Source: Sinorhizobium glycinis
GTDB taxonomy: Bacteria; Pseudomonadota; Alphaproteobacteria; Rhizobiales; Rhizobiaceae
Assembly: GCF_001651865.1 (NCBI RefSeq)
Contig: NZ_LPUX01000068.1
Location: 1 to 64,000, forward strand
Reading direction: 5' to 3'
DNA: 64,000 nt
Positions within the stretch are counted from its first letter, which is position 1; every line of letters begins with the position of its first letter. Below the pieces are notes generated by a model. The model made no database searches. It saw only the letters and a list, made by a program, of their open reading frames with translations, and had not been told where the DNA came from. Positions 1 through 8,396 of this stretch are shown one piece after another. A program made the translations under genes and the position numbers.

Positions 1-158
1 TCCGGGTCGGCGCCGGAAAGCGTGAAGTCGTCGGTATGGCAGATGCCGGTGGCCTTGACCTCGACCAGCACCTCGCCGGCCCTGGGGCCCTCGAGCTGAA
101 CGGTCATCACCTCCAAAGGCTTGCCGGCCTGAACGGCTACGGCGGCACGTACATCCAT
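1..158 (-). CDS. adhC: S-(hydroxymethyl)glutathione dehydrogenase (class III alcohol dehydrogenase), N-terminal part
   Basis: Only the first 52 residues are inside the window; the gene runs off the left edge. The start ATG at 158-156 has a strong GGGAGAAG Shine-Dalgarno sequence just upstream. The visible protein has the N-terminal GroES-like fold of zinc alcohol dehydrogenases and the motif GICHTDD (about residues 38-44), whose Cys40 is the first catalytic zinc ligand; the ICHTD form is usual in class III enzymes. In that family the enzyme oxidises S-hydroxymethylglutathione during formaldehyde detoxification in the cytoplasm. Class is inferred from the N-terminus alone. Confidence 0.85.
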   Translation of the reverse strand, partial: MDVRAAVAVQAGKPLEVMTVQLEGPRAGEVLVEVKATGICHTDDFTLSGADP

Positions 159-253
159 CTTTCTTCTCCCTCGAAAAATCGCAACTGTTCGACAATCGCG
201 CTGCAATCGTCCATACAACGACATGCGACGCGCGTAAGCTGAAAATGCATGAC

Positions 254-649
254 TTATCGGATATTCTCCTCGACCCGTTCAAGCTCGCTCTCGAGCGCGG
301 CGATGGCTTCTCCGGTTTGCTCGTGGAGGCTTTTGACGAGCTCGAGTTGCTCGCGAAGCGCGGCATGGGAGGGGGCAGGGTTCTCGTCGGGGGCGCGGCC
401 GATTCCGGCAATCAGCCAGGCTGGCGTGACGCCAAGCACGCTGGCGAGCATGAAGAGCCGGTTTGTGCGAGGCTCGGCCCGGTCACGTTCCCAGGCGGAT
501 ATGGTCTCGCTGCGCACTCCGACCCTGATCGCCAGTTCCTTGATCGAAAGCTTTGCCGCGTCGCGCGCTCTCCAGATACGACCGCCCAGCGTGTCGCCGT
601 CTCCTGTCTGACGCAGTCGTGCGATCACGGTTTCGGTGGATAGGCGCAT
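254..649 (-). CDS. XRE-family helix-turn-helix transcriptional regulator
   Basis: A 131-residue protein with a Cro/C1-type helix-turn-helix at about residues 22-78 (GRIWRARDAAKLSIKELA, then VRSETISAWERDRAEP). The C-terminus, residues 95-131, is charged and heptad-like and could form a short coiled coil for dimerisation. The start at 649 has a GAGGAGAG Shine-Dalgarno sequence. It lies about 95 bp upstream of the class III alcohol dehydrogenase on the same strand, so it may control it, but nothing in the sequence proves this. Ligand and target are unknown. Confidence 0.85.
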   Translation of the reverse strand: MRLSTETVIARLRQTGDGDTLGGRIWRARDAAKLSIKELAIRVGVRSETISAWERDRAEPRTNRLFMLASVLGVTPAWLIAGIGRAPDENPAPSHAALREQLELVKSLHEQTGEAIAALESELERVEENIR

Positions 650-899
650 GGTTCGCTCTCCTCTTCACCTGACATCCTCGACGGCCCGCGCGGTGCCGCA
701 ATGTCTTGGCTTCGCCGGCGGGGCGAAGGTGAGCCGAGCTTATAGGCATTGCCTCGCAGGCGGAGCACTCCGAAGCGTCATAAACACGGCCAAATGCGGC
801 TCGCTCGCTTTGTTGCCAATGTGCTCAGCCCGGCGTTGAAACCGCGATGAAAAGAGTTAGGTTCAGGACCGAACTTCAGCATCGGATTGGAAATCGCCC

Positions 900-1832
900 G
901 TGAACGGATTCGCACAAACGGCCGTGGCCCCCCGCAGTGCAGTGATGCAAGGTGTAACGATCATGCTGTTCGCCATGCTCATCCTGCCCTGCATGGATGC
1001 CATCGCGAAATATATGGCGGTCCATGAAGGCATGTCGCCCGGGCAGGTGACCTTTTACCGCTTCTTCTTTCAGCTCGTCTCGGTCGTTCCGCTGCTCCTG
1101 ACAGCCGGCGGATTGCGGGCGATCTATCCGAAGCGGCTTTGGCCGAACCTGCTGCGCGGCGTGCTGCTTGCCGCGGCCGCCCTGTTGTTCTTCGTTTCCG
1201 TGAAATACATGCCGCTCGCCGATGCGTTTGCCATCTATTTCGTCGAGCCCTTCATCCTGACGTGCCTTTCGGCACTGATCCTGCGAGAAAAAGTCGGCTG
1301 GCGCCGGTGGACTGCTATCGCCGTTGGATTCGGCGGCGCGATGATCGTCATTCAGCCGAGCTTCGCCATCTTCGGTTTGACGGCGCTGCTGCCGATGGCC
1401 TGCGCTTTTCTGTTCGCCTGTTATCTCTTCCTCAACCGCGCGGTGGGCAGCGCCGATTCGCCGCTCGCCATGCAGACGGTTGCCGGCGTCGGCGGTACAC
1501 TCTTCATGATGGCCGTCATCGCAGTCGGCAACGGGTTTGGCGCGGTCGATTTCCAGCCATCGCTGCCGGGATCGACTCTGGGCTGGATACTCGTGATCGC
1601 CTTGGGGACGATTTCGGGTTACGGCCATCTCCTTGTCGTGAAGGCATTCCGCCTGGCGTCGCTGTCGTTGTTGGCGCCGTTCCACTATTTCGAGATCGTC
1701 TCGGCGACGGCACTCGGCTATCTGGTCTTCGGCGATTTTCCGACGCCTTCGAGATGGTTCGGCATTATGATCATCGTCGGCTCCGGGCTTTTCATCATCT
1801 GGCGTGAGAGAGGCAAGCGGAGCCCGGATTAA
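900..1832 (+). CDS. EamA/DMT-family transporter
   Basis: A 310-residue hydrophobic protein with about ten predicted membrane segments arranged as two EamA repeats, the usual size for drug/metabolite transporters of the 10-TMS type. The start is a GTG at 900; no strong Shine-Dalgarno sequence is visible. The C-terminus is basic (WRERGKRSPD), as expected for a cytoplasmic tail. Substrate cannot be told from the sequence; family members export amino acids, metabolites or drugs. It is divergent from the XRE regulator across about 250 bp. Confidence 0.85.
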   Translation: MNGFAQTAVAPRSAVMQGVTIMLFAMLILPCMDAIAKYMAVHEGMSPGQVTFYRFFFQLVSVVPLLLTAGGLRAIYPKRLWPNLLRGVLLAAAALLFFVSVKYMPLADAFAIYFVEPFILTCLSALILREKVGWRRWTAIAVGFGGAMIVIQPSFAIFGLTALLPMACAFLFACYLFLNRAVGSADSPLAMQTVAGVGGTLFMMAVIAVGNGFGAVDFQPSLPGSTLGWILVIALGTISGYGHLLVVKAFRLASLSLLAPFHYFEIVSATALGYLVFGDFPTPSRWFGIMIIVGSGLFIIWRERGKRSPD

Positions 1833-1857
1833 GCGGGTTCCAGTTATTCACGCCCCC

Positions 1858-1957
1858 GCAGCGCCGTGCGACTTTCCAGACGCACAAAGGACGCTGCTGC
1901 ACCTGGAATCGCTGCATGTTCTTACCCTAACCGGCTACGATTTAAGGAAACATGCAG
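1858..1957 (+). repeat. RIME-like intergenic palindromic repeat, copy 1
   Basis: Two adjacent imperfect hairpins: a GC-rich one built on GCAGCGCCGTGCG...CGCTGCTGC and a second one built on CTGCATGTT...GGAAACATGCAG. Related copies with the same two-part structure lie at 26257-26360, 43154-43245 and 48135-48228 in this window. The structure matches what is known of Rhizobium-specific intergenic mosaic elements; assignment to a named subclass is not possible here. The right end overlaps the lipB stop region. Confidence 0.7.
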
Positions 1958-2670
1958 TCGTCGGTGCGCGTCGCGCCGAAAACCGTTTCGAACGCTTCCC
2001 TGATCCGTATATCCACATCGGACATCATCACCGGCAGGCCCAGATCGACAAGGCTGGTGACGCCATAGTCCCGAATGCCGCAGGGCACGATGCCGGCGAA
2101 ATGGTCGAGATCCGGATCGACGTTCAGCGAGAAGCCGTGGAAGCTCACCCATTTCCGGAGCCGGATGCCGATGGCGGCGATCTTGTCCTCGGCCATGGAT
2201 CCGTCGACGAGCGGCGGCCTTTCCGGCCGGCGCACCCAGACGCCGACGCGGTCTTCCCGGCGCTCGCCCTTGATGTTCATCGAATCGAGCGTCGCGATGA
2301 CGACGCTTTCGAGGGCGGCGACGAAACCGCGAACGTCCTGACGGCGCCGCTTCAGATCGAGCATCACGTAGACGACCCGCTGTCCGGGGCCGTGATAGGT
2401 GTATTCGCCGCCGCGACCGGTCGCAAACACCGGGAAACGTCCGGGCATAACCAGGTCGGTTTCATTCGCGCTCGTGCCGGCCGTGTAGAGGGGCGGGTGC
2501 TCGACCAGCCAGACCAGTTCGTCGGCGGTGCCGTCCGCAATGGCGGCGGCCTCCCGCTCCATCGTTTCGACGGCCTGTGGATAATCGACGAGGGAAGGGG
2601 CGATGCGCCAGCGCACCGGTGGCGATTCCGGCGGCGCAAACATGGTCTGGCTGAGGTTCTCACGTTGCAT
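1942..2670 (-). CDS. lipB: Octanoyl-[acyl carrier protein]:protein N-octanoyltransferase LipB
   Basis: A 242-residue LipB. It moves octanoyl from acyl carrier protein to the lipoyl domains of 2-oxoacid dehydrogenases and GcvH, the first step of lipoate synthesis in the cytoplasm. Family signatures are the [12 protein letters not shown] block (86-97), the catalytic Lys163 in EDKIAAIG and the catalytic Cys197 in [14 protein letters not shown]. The start at 2670 is preceded by AGG six bases upstream. The last codons (Cys-Met-Phe-Pro-stop) lie inside the neighbouring RIME-like repeat, so the C-terminal tail has been rewritten by the element. Confidence 0.95.
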   Translation of the reverse strand: MQRENLSQTMFAPPESPPVRWRIAPSLVDYPQAVETMEREAAAIADGTADELVWLVEHPPLYTAGTSANETDLVMPGRFPVFATGRGGEYTYHGPGQRVVYVMLDLKRRRQDVRGFVAALESVVIATLDSMNIKGERREDRVGVWVRRPERPPLVDGSMAEDKIAAIGIRLRKWVSFHGFSLNVDPDLDHFAGIVPCGIRDYGVTSLVDLGLPVMMSDVDIRIREAFETVFGATRTDDCMFP

Positions 2671-2865
2671 GGGAAGCCTGCATTGATGAATTTTCCGGCC
2701 TGTACATGGGCCCGCGCGCGGTCAGAGTCCAGCGTTTCCAGCGCTTCGGCGAGGGGGCGTGGAAATAGTTCCATTTCCCATCAAATTTCTGTCGTCATAC
2801 CCTTGTGCACCCCGAATCCTTTTGCTACATGCAGCCCCGCCGACGCAATCGGCACCTACCACGAT

Positions 2866-2950
2866 GCGGTCGTGGCGGAATTGGTAGACGCGCAGCGTTG
2901 AGGTCGCTGTGGGGCAACCCGTGGAAGTTCGAGTCTTCTCGACCGCACCA
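2866..2950 (+). tRNA. tRNA-Leu (anticodon GAG)
   Basis: An 85-nt cloverleaf with encoded CCA: acceptor stem GCGGTCG pairing with CGACCGC, a leucine-type D arm (GGCGGAATTGGTAGACGC), anticodon stem CAGCG/CGCTG with loop TTGAGGT (anticodon GAG), a long class II variable arm and T arm GTTCGAGTC. Its last 14 bases are repeated at 19659-19672, which makes this the likely integration site of the island that follows. Confidence 0.95.
2937..2950 (+). repeat. Left attachment-site repeat (attL) in the tRNA-Leu 3' end
   Basis: TCTCGACCGCACCA, the end of the tRNA-Leu acceptor arm plus CCA. An identical 14-mer occurs at 19659-19672. A 14-base identity at the start and end of an accessory block is far beyond chance in 64 kb, and tRNA 3' ends are classic targets of tyrosine recombinases. 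Confidence 0.75.
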
Positions 2951-3365
2951 AGCCGACTATTCGGCGCTGATTTTACTTGTTTTTTTCGATTGTTGACAAC
3001 TTTGCGGGCCCGCCTTGGGCCACATCTTGTGGCCCAGTACGCACGCAACTTTGGCCTCGTCTCCACAAGATTCCCCGCAGGTGCGAAAAGAGCGCGAAAC
3101 GGCCACTTCTTGAGCCTTCGTCAAAATGTTCCTCCTTTCTTTCAAGGAGTGCTTCCTTTGCCCCCGGCGGAACCCCGCCGCCAGATTACGAGTCTCCATC
3201 CGCCGCGCTGCCTCCAGAGCCAGACGCCGATCGGTCTGATATTAGACACTTGATCGGGTCCTTGTTTGACAAGCTGACAGCGGTTGCGAGAGTAGCGATT
3301 GTCCAGGAAAGGTTAACGTGTCGCGTCCCCTCGACCCGGCTCCCTCGCATGTCCCGCCAACTGCT
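2951..3365. other. Left edge of the island, no gene recognised
   Basis: 415 bases between tRNA-Leu and the first island gene. A small hairpin (GCCGA-CTAT-TCGGC, 2952-2965) followed by T-rich sequence might give weak termination for the tRNA. Several short open frames exist on both strands but none has a recognisable domain or a good ribosome binding site; no integrase fragment could be identified. The stretch 2980-3000 is A+T-rich compared with its surroundings. Confidence 0.5.
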
Positions 3366-4049
3366 TCAGTTGCCCGGCTTATCCGCACTGCAATGCTGCT
3401 GGATGAAGTCCGACAGGAAGGTTGAAGCGTAGACGCACCTCCGATGCACAGCGATCGCCTGAGGCACTTTCGAGAATGTCCCCTCAATAACGCGGAAACC
3501 TGGATTCTCTTCGCAGAAACGTGACAGGGACTCGGTCAAGCCCGCAGCCGCATCGCACTGGGAGGATACAAGCATGTCCAGGGCGGAGACGGGACTTTCG
3601 GTATGGAGGAGGATTGCATTTCTAATCTGTCGCTCAAGCTGCTTTGTATACGCAGCGGTTCTGGCGGCGGCGATGCGCACCCCTTCGGCGTCGACATGCT
3701 CGACTCTGCCCAGCGGGCTACTGTCTGACACCAGAAAGCTGGCGGTCACCGTGGTATACGGGGGCGAGAAGGAGAACCTGCCGGCACGTGACGGATCGGA
3801 AGCAATGAATGCAACGTCCCACTCGTTGCCTTCGGCAGCCGCGAGAATATCAGCGGCCGATCCGTATCGAACCAGCGACAAACCGCAGTCGAGTTCTGCC
3901 GCAAGTGCGATCGCGATCTGCGCGCTCGGCCCTGTTAGAGAGCCTGTCACTGGATCGAGTTGGACAAGTGCGGCATTCGACATGTTGACCGCCGCTCTGA
4001 TGACTCCCGTCGGTGCGATTTCAGTGAGGAGTTCATCACGTTCCGGCAT
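3366..4049 (-). CDS. Substrate-binding-protein-like protein (SBP family 3) without signal peptide
   Basis: A 227-residue protein whose sequence (TGVIRAAVNMSNAALV, then GPSAQIAIALAAELDCG and WDVAFIASDPSRAGRFSFSP) follows the family 3 solute-binding fold of polar amino acid ABC systems. The start at 4049 has GGGAG upstream and lies five bases after the stop of the aldolase gene, so translation is probably coupled. The protein begins MPERDELLTEIAPTG and lacks any signal peptide, so it is probably cytoplasmic and not a transport receptor. A catalytic or sensing role tied to the dioxygenase operon is possible; function is unknown. Confidence 0.7.
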   Translation of the reverse strand: MPERDELLTEIAPTGVIRAAVNMSNAALVQLDPVTGSLTGPSAQIAIALAAELDCGLSLVRYGSAADILAAAEGNEWDVAFIASDPSRAGRFSFSPPYTTVTASFLVSDSSPLGRVEHVDAEGVRIAAARTAAYTKQLERQIRNAILLHTESPVSALDMLVSSQCDAAAGLTESLSRFCEENPGFRVIEGTFSKVPQAIAVHRRCVYASTFLSDFIQQHCSADKPGN

Positions 4050-4054
4050 CGCGG

Positions 4055-4828
4055 TCACGCTCCCTGCGAAGCAAATCGTGCCGCTAGTGCTTCCGATCCC
4101 CGTGCCAGAACGGCGACATCGACACCAACGGCAGTAAATAGTGTTCCCAGCGAGATGCACCGTGCCGCGAACTTCTCATCCGGGGTAAGAATGCCCGCAG
4201 GCTTGCCCAACGCTTTCAGGCGTTCAATCGCGTCGACAATTGCATCGACCACCTCCGGGTGGCTCGGTTGGCCCCTGTGTCCGAAACTCGCTGCCAGGTC
4301 TGCCGGTCCTACGAATACCCCATCCACTCCCTCCACCGACGCAATCGACTCGAGGTTGCCGAGTGCTTCCCGCGTCTCAACTTGCAGCAACAGGCAAATT
4401 TCCCGTTCCGCATTTTGCGCATAGTTCGCAACTCGGCCGAAACGAGTTGCGCGCGTCAGGGCAGAAACACCACGAATTCCATCCGGAGGGTATCGCACCG
4501 CCGCGACTGCGGCTTTCGCCTCTTCCGCGTTCTGAATGTAGGGAATGAGCAGTGTCTGAACGCCAATATCCAGGAAACGCTTGATAAGAACGGGGTCGTT
4601 GATGGCCGGACGGACGACTGGGGAAACGTCGTATGGTGCGACCGCTTGCAATTGTGGCAGGACGGTCAGAACGTCACCCGGAGAATGTTCCGTGTCGAAC
4701 AGGAGCCAATCGAAACCTGAAGGCGCGACGATTTCCGCGGCGTAGTTTCCCGGCAAGCCACACCACAGGCCGATCTGACTTTGACCAGAAAGAAGCTTCT
4801 GCTTGAAGCGGTTGACAGGATGTTCCAT
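4055..4828 (-). CDS. hpaI: HpcH/HpaI-family class II aldolase (4-hydroxy-2-oxoheptanedioate aldolase-like)
   Basis: A 257-residue TIM-barrel aldolase of the HpcH/HpaI family, usual length about 255. Visible landmarks are FDTEHS (about 44-49), the metal-ligand region [12 protein letters not shown] (about 146-157) and [16 protein letters not shown] (about 168-183). Family members cleave 4-hydroxy-2-oxo acids to pyruvate (or oxaloacetate) and an aldehyde. It follows the hydratase gene by eight bases, so the two steps fit together as hydration then retro-aldol cleavage. The natural substrate may differ from that of Escherichia coli HpaI, since the ring-cleavage enzyme here is of the intradiol type. 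Confidence 0.88.
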   Translation of the reverse strand: MEHPVNRFKQKLLSGQSQIGLWCGLPGNYAAEIVAPSGFDWLLFDTEHSPGDVLTVLPQLQAVAPYDVSPVVRPAINDPVLIKRFLDIGVQTLLIPYIQNAEEAKAAVAAVRYPPDGIRGVSALTRATRFGRVANYAQNAEREICLLLQVETREALGNLESIASVEGVDGVFVGPADLAASFGHRGQPSHPEVVDAIVDAIERLKALGKPAGILTPDEKFAARCISLGTLFTAVGVDVAVLARGSEALAARFASQGA

Positions 4829-4836
4829 TTAGCACC

Positions 4837-5619
4837 TCACACAAACGACACGCCGATGGAGCCAACAGGGCCATAGTCGGCCTGAATGACATCACCTTTA
4901 GCGATATCGACAGGACGCGTGAAGGAGCCGGCCAGGACTATTTGTCCCTTCTTCAGGCCACCGCCCACAGCATGAAGTTTGTTGACCAGCCACGCGATGC
5001 CGGCTGCCGGATGTCCCATGATCGCCGCCGACACGCCCGACTCCTCGATGATGCCGTTCTTGGAGAGAGTCGCTCCGACCCAACGGATATCAATGTCCAT
5101 CGGGCGAATTATACGGCCGCCAACGACGAGGGCGCCGAAAGCTGCGTTGTCCGCAATGGTGTCGGTGATCGCTCGAGGGACTTCGGTCCGGTAGTCGATA
5201 ATCTCGAGGGCCGGGACAACGAACTCGGTCGCACGCATGACATCATAGATCCTGGTGCCGGGCCCGACGAGATCCTCACCCATAACAAAGGCCAGCTCGA
5301 CCTCGAGGCGCGGCTTGATAAACAAGTCAGCCTTGATCTGCGCTCCGTCGTTGTAAAGCGCATCGTCAAGAATGCAGCCGTAGTCCGGCTCCGTCATCTT
5401 CGAAGCCATCTGCATTGCGCGTGACGTCAGGCCGATCTTATGCCCGACGATCCGTGCGCCCTTGGCTACCCTCGCCTCTGCCCACAAAGCCTGAATCCGG
5501 TAAGCGTCCTCAAGTTCGAGGTTCGGGTAGGTCTCGCTGGGCTGTATGATCGGCTTGCGCTCGATTTCAGCTTTGAGCAGCGCGTCTGCCGCGGCCCGGC
5601 GTTCTTCTTCGGTGATCAT
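4837..5619 (-). CDS. hpaH: 2-oxo-hept-4-ene-1,7-dioate hydratase-like protein (HpaH/MhpD family)
   Basis: A 260-residue member of the fumarylacetoacetase/2-keto-4-pentenoate hydratase superfamily. Landmarks include GHKIGLTSRAMQ (about 59-70), the metal-binding run FIKPRLEVELAFVMGEDL and the C-terminal KGQIVLAGSFTRP. Length and sequence pattern agree with HpaH, which adds water to an unsaturated 2-oxo dicarboxylate before aldol cleavage. It is second in the operon, 24 bases after the dioxygenase and 8 bases before the aldolase. Confidence 0.88.
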   Translation of the reverse strand: MITEEERRAAADALLKAEIERKPIIQPSETYPNLELEDAYRIQALWAEARVAKGARIVGHKIGLTSRAMQMASKMTEPDYGCILDDALYNDGAQIKADLFIKPRLEVELAFVMGEDLVGPGTRIYDVMRATEFVVPALEIIDYRTEVPRAITDTIADNAAFGALVVGGRIIRPMDIDIRWVGATLSKNGIIEESGVSAAIMGHPAAGIAWLVNKLHAVGGGLKKGQIVLAGSFTRPVDIAKGDVIQADYGPVGSIGVSFV

Positions 5620-5643
5620 ATCGTTTGCCCTGCTGATCGTGAT

Positions 5644-6537
5644 TTATTTGATCGGGGGACGCGGCAAAACGGCTTCGCCGGGCTCCATGACATAGGTGTA
5701 GTCGAGCGAGAACCACGGACCAGGAATATCCGTTTCGGACGGATGGGGCTCCTCATGGCGAATGAAGTCGCCGGTCAGCGCTGCCGTGACACCGAACTGA
5801 ACATCCGAGTCGATGTTCGGGTCGCTGGGGTCGAAGACCTGGGAAATCAGCGTCTTGTATCCGTGCTTGAAGATCAGTGCATGCAGGTGCGCCGGTCGGT
5901 ACGGATGGCGTCCCTGGGCTTTGAGCAGGCGTCCGACCACGCCATCGACCGGTATGGGATACCCGACCATCTTGACTGTCCTGAACCAGAACCGACCTTG
6001 CTCGTCGGTCATGAATTTGCCGCGCAAGTTCATCTCGGCCTGGTCCGGGTCCTGGTTTTCGTAAAGACCGACGGGAGATGCATGCCACACATCCACTTCG
6101 GCGCCGGCAATTGGCTTACCGTCGCGGTCAACGACCTTGGCATGCACGAACAAGGGAGTGCCCGGCGTCTCGGATCGGATGATCGACCCGCCATTTTCGA
6201 CTCGCGGAGAGTTGAGGCGCCAGAATGGGCCCAACAGCGACTGGGAGGTCTCAGTCTGTCCTCTGTCGCCGTTGTTCAGCAGGCAGACAAGTGAAGACAC
6301 GCCAAGAGAACCGGCCATCAGCACAAACTCGTTGTGGTGATCAGTATGCAGCTTCCCGATCTCATTCAGCACGGCTGTCGCCTCCCGAAACTCGACCTCC
6401 GTCAGTCGAACCTCGCGCACGAAAGCATGAAGATGCTTGACCGTCGCGACGAGGATTTCTCGCAGGCGGGGGTCTTCAGTGCGATTCATCACAGCGAGGA
6501 CGGCTGGCGTCAGATCGCTTTCCGTTTTGACCACCAT
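5644..6537 (-). CDS. Intradiol ring-cleavage dioxygenase (catechol/hydroxyquinol 1,2-dioxygenase type)
   Basis: A 297-residue enzyme with the N-terminal helical dimerisation domain (about 1-100) and the intradiol dioxygenase core. All four non-haem Fe(III) ligands are visible: Tyr159 in GLYENQ, Tyr193 in VGYPIP, and His217 and His219 in RPAHLH. The family opens catechols, chlorocatechols or hydroxyquinol between the two hydroxyls to muconate-type products; the sequence does not fix the substrate. It is the first gene of the leftward operon and faces the GntR regulator across a palindrome-rich region. Its neighbours (HpaH, HpaI, CHMI) normally serve extradiol cleavage, which makes the pairing odd. 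Confidence 0.9.
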   Translation of the reverse strand: MVVKTESDLTPAVLAVMNRTEDPRLREILVATVKHLHAFVREVRLTEVEFREATAVLNEIGKLHTDHHNEFVLMAGSLGVSSLVCLLNNGDRGQTETSQSLLGPFWRLNSPRVENGGSIIRSETPGTPLFVHAKVVDRDGKPIAGAEVDVWHASPVGLYENQDPDQAEMNLRGKFMTDEQGRFWFRTVKMVGYPIPVDGVVGRLLKAQGRHPYRPAHLHALIFKHGYKTLISQVFDPSDPNIDSDVQFGVTAALTGDFIRHEEPHPSETDIPGPWFSLDYTYVMEPGEAVLPRPPIK

Positions 6538-6570
6538 GTGGGTTACCTCCCGATTTCCCCGACTATCAAA

Positions 6571-6582
6571 ATAATCGATTAT
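6571..6582. promoter_or_regulatory. Candidate GntR operator 1 in the dioxygenase promoter
   Basis: A perfect 12-bp palindrome, ATAATCGATTAT. On the minus strand a TTGACA box (6589-6584) lies just upstream of it, with a 17-base spacer to a possible -10 at 6566-6561, so the palindrome sits between -35 and -10 of the dioxygenase operon. A repressor bound here would block transcription. A related site occurs in front of the regulator gene. Confidence 0.5.
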
Positions 6583-6723
6583 CTGTCAAGGCCGCCGTAC
6601 ATTCTCGCGGCGCCAATAACCCAAAAAAACAGGAGGACGGCACGAAACGCTTTGAATAAATTGCGTATTGTTGGCGAAGAGGAAGCTGAGGCTTAACTTT
6701 GTGCAGATTCCAGCGCCCTCAAG

Positions 6724-6762
6724 TTGACACGAATAATCGTTTATTGTATCGATCATCGACAA
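6724..6762 (+). promoter_or_regulatory. Candidate promoter and GntR operator 2 in front of the regulator gene
   Basis: TTGACA at 6724-6729 is followed after 17 bases by TATCGA (6747-6752), a plausible sigma-70-type pair. Between and across them lie AATAATCGTTTATT (6732-6745), which shares the AATAATCG core with operator 1, and an inverted repeat TTGT...ACAA (6744-6762) around ATCGATCATCG. This suggests autoregulation by the adjacent GntR protein. Confidence 0.45.
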
Positions 6763-6791
6763 TTAGTTCGGGGAGAGCCTTGGGAGGAACA

Positions 6792-7529
6792 ATGGTACCG
6801 GATGACGACGGCGCATTTGCTCCGACGACAGAAGATGCCCCATCGTCTTCTGGCTTTCTCGATGACGGCAAGAACACAATCGGGAGCCAGCTTGCATCCC
6901 GTCTTCGTGAGGCGATCATTTCCGGCGAGCTTCAGGCCGGCAGCAAGATCAATCTCGACAAGGCGCGCAAGACGTTCAACGTAAGCCTCAGTCCGCTGCG
7001 TGAAGGGTTGGCGCGGCTGATATCGGACGGTCTGGTGGAGTTCGAGGACAATCGCGGCTACCGCGTTTCGTCAATTTCATTGGCCAACCTGGAAGAGATC
7101 ACCACCCTGCGCGAAGAGTTTGAAGTCTTTGCGCTTCGCGAGTCCATGCGGCTCGGCGATGTGGAGTGGGAGGGCAACGTCATGCGCGCGCTGCATCGCC
7201 TTAACCGCACCGAGCGCGACGCGGCTCGGCCGGAGACACTGGAGCGCTGGGAAGAGCTCCACCGCGAATTTCATCTGACACTCATCTCTGGATGCGGGAA
7301 GCCGATCCTGCTCCATTTCTGCAGGCTGCTTCTCAATCTCAACGACCGTTATCGCCGGGTGTTTTTGACCCGCACGTCGGGGGACCGCAACGTCAGCCAG
7401 GAGCACAGTGAGATTGCTCAGGGAGCCGTCGCGCGGGATCTGGACTATGCGTGCGATATGTTGCGTCAGCATATCCACCGCACGGGAACCAATCTGCGCA
7501 AACACCTCGCGACAAAGGGGATCTTGTGA
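6792..7529 (+). CDS. GntR-family regulator, FadR subfamily (FCD domain)
   Basis: A 245-residue regulator. The winged helix at about residues 28-95 (SQLASRLREAIISGELQAGS, NVSLSPLREGLARL) is followed by an all-helical FCD ligand domain with the usual metal-binding histidines (ELHREFHLTL, VSQEHSEIAQ, LRQHIHRTG). The ATG at 6792 was chosen because GGGAGGA lies six bases upstream; a further 31 codons are open upstream but have no such site. The protein divides the cluster and is probably the sensor of a pathway intermediate. Its stop overlaps the next start (TGATG). Confidence 0.9.
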   Translation: MVPDDDGAFAPTTEDAPSSSGFLDDGKNTIGSQLASRLREAIISGELQAGSKINLDKARKTFNVSLSPLREGLARLISDGLVEFEDNRGYRVSSISLANLEEITTLREEFEVFALRESMRLGDVEWEGNVMRALHRLNRTERDAARPETLERWEELHREFHLTLISGCGKPILLHFCRLLLNLNDRYRRVFLTRTSGDRNVSQEHSEIAQGAVARDLDYACDMLRQHIHRTGTNLRKHLATKGIL

Positions 7530-8350
7530 TGACCGTCGCGACGCCAAGACCGGGGCTTCAGCTGGGCGTGGCGCATTTTTCATCCATCGCGCTGCCGCCA
7601 AAGGAATTCGCCGTGATGGCTGCTCGGGCGGGTTTTGCGTCGATCGGTCTGCGTCTGCACCCCGCCTTTCCCGGGGCCCCTTTTTACGAGTTGCCGGTGG
7701 GCAGCCGGAGTGCCCAGGAGTTCCAGACAGTTGCCGATGGCGAAGGCATCAAGGTGTTCGATATCGAGTTCTTCGTGATCGACGAGAGCTTCGTTGCGGC
7801 CTCCCATGAGGCGACCGTGGCAGCCGCTGCGAACATAGGGGCGCGCCGGCTGAGTGTTTGCGGCGATGATCGAGACGGCGGCCGTCTTGCCACAAACTTT
7901 TCTGAGTTTTGCGCCCTCGCGGCGCGATATGGAATGTCGGTCGACATCGAAAACATGGGCTGGCGGACGGTAAGGACCTTTCGCGACAGCGTAGCGGTCG
8001 TGAAAGCCTGTGGAGCAGAGAACGCCGGTGCCCTCGTTGACGGGATTCACTTCTTCCGAAACGGCGCCTCGATCGACGAGCTTCGTGCAAATGCAGGGAA
8101 GGTAAAACACGTCCAGCTTTGCGACGTCCGCGGGCCTGCTCCCAAAACATCGGACGCAATGATCGCCGAGGCGAGAAGCGGCAGGCTCGCTCCTGGAGAA
8201 GGCGAATTGCCATTGAAGGACCTCTGCGCGGCAACCGAATACGGCGCTGCTATCTCGGTTGAAGTGCCACTCGTCGGGCCGGTGGACCCGGAGGCACATC
8301 TAAAACATCTGCATGACAGCGCACTGGGGATTTTGAAACCGGATCAGTGA
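7529..8350 (+). CDS. Xylose isomerase-like TIM-barrel protein, possible dehydroshikimate dehydratase
   Basis: A 273-residue AP-endonuclease-2/sugar isomerase-type TIM barrel. Likely metal ligands are Glu in VDIEN, Asp and His in LVDGIHFFRNG, Gln in KHVQLCD and Glu in ISVEVP, in the order typical for the fold. Dehydroshikimate dehydratases of the QuiC/AsbF type belong to this superfamily and make protocatechuate. With a dehydroquinase and a shikimate/quinate dehydrogenase in the same operon that role is attractive, but an isomerase or epimerase cannot be excluded. The ATG at 7529 overlaps the regulator stop by one base, so the two are co-translated. Confidence 0.75.
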   Translation: MTVATPRPGLQLGVAHFSSIALPPKEFAVMAARAGFASIGLRLHPAFPGAPFYELPVGSRSAQEFQTVADGEGIKVFDIEFFVIDESFVAASHEATVAAAANIGARRLSVCGDDRDGGRLATNFSEFCALAARYGMSVDIENMGWRTVRTFRDSVAVVKACGAENAGALVDGIHFFRNGASIDELRANAGKVKHVQLCDVRGPAPKTSDAMIAEARSGRLAPGEGELPLKDLCAATEYGAAISVEVPLVGPVDPEAHLKHLHDSALGILKPDQ

Positions 8351-8396
8351 TCTGGCGCCGGCGCGGCGTAGGCCAGTCGGAGGGAGGAAGTCTTAC

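Noticed and set aside
2671..2774. Protein-like minus-strand start ([18 protein letters not shown]) upstream of lipB
   Set aside because: It runs out of frame into lipB with no ribosome binding site and no domain; too short to support as a gene.
1804..2901. A 365-codon plus-strand frame over lipB and the tRNA
   Set aside because: Antisense to lipB and runs into the tRNA gene; no start signal and no recognisable domain.
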